Source of the DNA: Candidatus Colimorpha enterica
GTDB lineage: Bacteria; Bacillota; Clostridia; Oscillospirales; CAG-272
NCBI GenBank assembly: GCA_000433515.1
Contig: FR891230.1
Coordinates: 1-7,644, forward strand
Direction of reading: 5' to 3'
DNA length: 7,644 bases
Below, in pieces: positions 5,727 through 7,644 of this stretch. Under the pieces are notes generated by a model, which searched no databases, was not told the DNA's origin, and was given only the letters and a program-made list of their open reading frames with translations. Position 1 is the stretch's first letter, and each line of letters begins with the position of its first letter. Both the position numbers and the translations under genes were made by a program.

Positions 5727-7124
5727 ATGTCGAAGGTTAAAATATGCGAAACGGTGCTTCGCGATGCGCACCAGTCGCTTGCGGCGACAAGAATGACGAC
5801 AGAGGAAATGCTGCCGATAATCGAAGAGCTTGACTCGGTCGGGTACCATGCGCTTGAGGCGTGGGGCGGCGCCACGTTTGACGCCTGCCTGCGTTATCTT
5901 GACGAGGATCCGTGGGACAGACTCAGAAAGATCCGCGCAAAGGCAAAGAAAACAAAGCTGCAGATGCTTTTCCGCGGTCAGAATATTCTCGGCTACCGTC
6001 ACTATGCCGACGACGTGGTTGAATACTTCGTGCAGAAGTCGATCGCGAACGGCATTGACATCATCAGGATATTTGACGCGCTCAACGACCCGCGCAACCT
6101 TGAAACGTCGATAAACGCGACAAAAAAAGAAGGCGGGCACGTTCAGGCGGCGTTCAGCTACACCACAAGTCCGGTACACAGCAACGAATATTTCGCGGCA
6201 TTTGCGAAACAGCTTGAAAACATGGGAGCAGACTCTGTCTGCATAAAGGATATGTCGGGGCTGCTCAAGCCCTATGCGGCATATGAGCTTGTGAAGAAGC
6301 TGAAGGAAACGGTTTCGCTTCCGATAGAGCTTCACACCCACTACACCTCCGGGCTTGCCTCGATGACGATACTCAAGGCGGTCGAAGCCGGTGTCGATAT
6401 CGTTGACACCGCGATCTCGCCGTTTGCGATGGGTACGTCGCAGGCTCCGACCGAGTCGATAGTTGCCGCGCTTGCCGGAACCGAGTACGACACCGGGCTT
6501 GACCTGAAGAAGCTCGACAGGATCAGCCGCTATTTCACACCGATACGCGAGAAATACATCTCCACCGGGCTTATCGACCCGAAGGTGCTGAAGGTCGATG
6601 TAAACGCTCTGCTCTATCAGGTGCCGGGCGGGATGCTGTCGAACCTTGTTTCCCAGCTCAAGCAGGCGGGAAAGAGCGAGCTGCTCCCCGCGGTTCTTGA
6701 GGAAGTGCCGAGGGTACGCGCCGACGCGGGGTATGTTCCGCTTGTCACCCCGACCTCCCAGATCGTCGGAACACAGGCGGTGTTCAACGTCCTCTGCGGC
6801 GAGCGCTATAAGCAGGTGACAAAGGAATTCCGCGGCATAATCCACGGCGACTACGGAAAGACTCCCGCGCCGATCGACCCTGCGTTTGCCGGAACGATAC
6901 TCAAAGGCGAAAAGCCGATAACCTGCCGTCCCGCCGACCTCATTGCGCCGGAGCTTGACACCATCCGCACGAAGATGAAGGTCTACGAAAAGCAGGAGGA
7001 GGATGTCCTGACATACGCTCTGTTCGAGCAGGTCGCGACAAAGTTCTTTGAGAAGCGCCGTGCAAAGGATTACGGCATTGACGCCGAAAACTGCGACCCC
7101 GAGGGCAAGGTACACTCTGTTTGA
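5727..7124 (+). CDS. oadA: Oxaloacetate decarboxylase alpha / transcarboxylase 5S-type subunit, no biotin domain
   Basis: This TIM-barrel carboxyltransferase moves CO2 between oxaloacetate/pyruvate and carrier-bound biotin. The HMGL-like barrel (about 5-265) begins with ETVLRDAHQSL (8-18), where Asp13 is a metal ligand. It contains CIKDMSGLLKP (172-182) with Lys174 as the carboxylated lysine, and ELHTHYTSG (201-209) with His203 and His205 completing the metal site. These four residues keep the spacing known from OadA. FRGQN (82-86) and the conserved carboxylase domain (about 280-460, including VPGGMLSNLVSQ) follow. The protein ends at residue 465 with no Ala/Pro linker or biotinyl domain, unlike the roughly 590-aa enterobacterial OadA. 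It must therefore use the separate carrier encoded at 3955. It has a good ribosome binding site (AAAGGAAA) and lies 213 bp after the beta subunit gene. The family call is firm. Oxaloacetate as substrate is inferred from the family; a PycB-like annotation is also possible. Confidence 0.95.
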   Translation: MSKVKICETVLRDAHQSLAATRMTTEEMLPIIEELDSVGYHALEAWGGATFDACLRYLDEDPWDRLRKIRAKAKKTKLQMLFRGQNILGYRHYADDVVEYFVQKSIANGIDIIRIFDALNDPRNLETSINATKKEGGHVQAAFSYTTSPVHSNEYFAAFAKQLENMGADSVCIKDMSGLLKPYAAYELVKKLKETVSLPIELHTHYTSGLASMTILKAVEAGVDIVDTAISPFAMGTSQAPTESIVAALAGTEYDTGLDLKKLDRISRYFTPIREKYISTGLIDPKVLKVDVNALLYQVPGGMLSNLVSQLKQAGKSELLPAVLEEVPRVRADAGYVPLVTPTSQIVGTQAVFNVLCGERYKQVTKEFRGIIHGDYGKTPAPIDPAFAGTILKGEKPITCRPADLIAPELDTIRTKMKVYEKQEEDVLTYALFEQVATKFFEKRRAKDYGIDAENCDPEGKVHSV

Positions 7125-7140
7125 AAGAACAAAGAATAAA

Positions 7141-7177
7141 AGCTGTCGTTCCGCGCGGAACGGCAGCTTATTTGTTT
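7141..7177. terminator. Strong bidirectional intrinsic terminator between convergent genes
   Basis: AGCTGTCGTTCC (7141-7152) pairs with GGAACGGCAGCT (7157-7168), 12 bp with one G-U, around GCGC. TATTTGTTT follows on the plus strand. On the other strand the stem is followed by a T-rich run from TTTTATTC. It closes the decarboxylase operon and also lies downstream of the minus-strand phosphopantetheinyl transferase. Confidence 0.9.
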
Positions 7178-7189
7178 CGGGAATAAATA

Positions 7190-7644
7190 TCAGAAAAACA
7201 CGACCCTTTCGTCCTTTTCGGTACAGACCGTCAGGGTGAAGCCGTCTTTTTTGAAAGAGACGAAGAAAAGCTCCCTGTCCGGGACGGCGAAAAAGCCTTT
7301 TCCGTCGAGTTTTCCGGCGCTTTCCATTCTTGTCCAGAGGGTGATAGCCTCGTCTTTATCGGTGCAGTCCGGGAAAAAGCGCTTCATAACGCGTTCCGGG
7401 ACGGGCTTTGTCTCAACGTCGATGCCGCAGGGGGTGTTACCTATGGCACAGGCGGCAATGTTTCCGGAGTGGGAGATGCTGAAATGAAAATCCGCCTCTT
7501 TTCCGGTGCTGTCGGCGAAATACGGCTTCCCGGACGGCGTTTTTTTCAGCTCAAGCCCGGTGATGCCGTATCCGGACAAAGAAGCGGCGGTACAGAGAAG
7601 TTCATATGCCGCCGCGTGCTGTTCCGGATAACTCCCGCCGCACC
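7190..7644 (-). CDS. 4'-phosphopantetheinyl transferase, Sfp type, 5' end outside window
   Basis: This enzyme transfers the 4'-phosphopantetheine arm of CoA to a serine of acyl, peptidyl or aryl carrier proteins. The visible 150 residues contain GKPYF (38-42), FHFSISHSGNIAACA (52-66) and GIDVE (73-77), whose Asp and Glu bind Mg2+. WTRMESAGKLDGKGF (103-117) supplies the conserved Glu and Lys. The order and spacing fit the Sfp family, not the smaller AcpS. The reading frame stays open to the window edge, and the residues there (AAAYELLCTAASLSGYGI) continue the family pattern. The first apparent in-frame start, a TTG at 7579-7577, is therefore internal and the true start lies beyond 7644. The C-terminus (ERVVFF, stop at 7190) is complete. 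No carrier-protein or synthase gene is in view, so its client is unknown. It is convergent with the decarboxylase operon and unrelated in function. Confidence 0.9.
   Translation of the reverse strand, partial: CGGSYPEQHAAAYELLCTAASLSGYGITGLELKKTPSGKPYFADSTGKEADFHFSISHSGNIAACAIGNTPCGIDVETKPVPERVMKRFFPDCTDKDEAITLWTRMESAGKLDGKGFFAVPDRELFFVSFKKDGFTLTVCTEKDERVVFF

Noticed and set aside
5721..7115. Long minus-strand open frame (464 codons) opposite the 5S/OadA-like gene
   Set aside because: The plus-strand product has all family motifs. The antisense frame is Arg/Cys/His-rich without a domain, as is usual for shadows of GC-rich genes.

Overview
The window looks like chromosomal DNA from a GC-rich, anaerobic, probably spore-forming Clostridia member; the Oscillospiraceae/Ruminococcaceae type of gut bacterium fits best. 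This is an inference. It rests on strong AGGAGG-type ribosome binding sites, canonical TTGAAA/TATAAT promoters, a YtvI-like AI-2E membrane protein (a family linked to sporulation), and a biotin-dependent sodium-pump decarboxylase operon. No rRNA, tRNA, CRISPR array, insertion sequence or phage gene was seen.

Left part (1-1989). A lipid-anchored cyclophilin-type peptidyl-prolyl isomerase lies on the minus strand (38-616, GTG start) with its own promoter. It is divergent from a polytopic AI-2E/YtvI-family membrane protein on the plus strand (762-1841). The gap 1842-1989 holds a canonical promoter (TTGAAA, 17 bp, TATAAT) for the next operon. It also holds an upstream 8-bp inverted repeat and a perfect 10-bp inverted repeat (TTCACAAATA/TATTTGTGAA) that brackets the -10 element.

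Centre (1990-7124). Five plus-strand genes form one functional set: a divergent 12S/MmdA-type carboxyltransferase, a short OadG-family membrane anchor, a biotin carrier protein (EAMKMEN, Lys86), the sodium-translocating beta subunit, and a 5S/OadA-type carboxyltransferase that lacks its own biotin domain. The carrier would take CO2 from one or both carboxyltransferases. The beta subunit would then decarboxylate carboxybiotin and export Na+. With both a 12S-like and a 5S-like carboxyltransferase sharing one carrier, the set resembles a transcarboxylase joined to a sodium pump. Two long gaps interrupt the otherwise tight operon. One, 3693-3954, is full of hairpins and looks like a repeat element or structured RNA. 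The other, 5514-5726, has a terminator-like hairpin with a competing pairing partner.

Right end (7125-7644). A strong bidirectional terminator (7141-7177) separates the operon from a convergent minus-strand Sfp-type 4'-phosphopantetheinyl transferase. That gene runs off the window edge, so its start is not seen.

The most interesting items are the hybrid transcarboxylase/Na+ pump gene set with its unusual 12S-like member, the symmetrical operator around its promoter, and the two structured intergenic regions.
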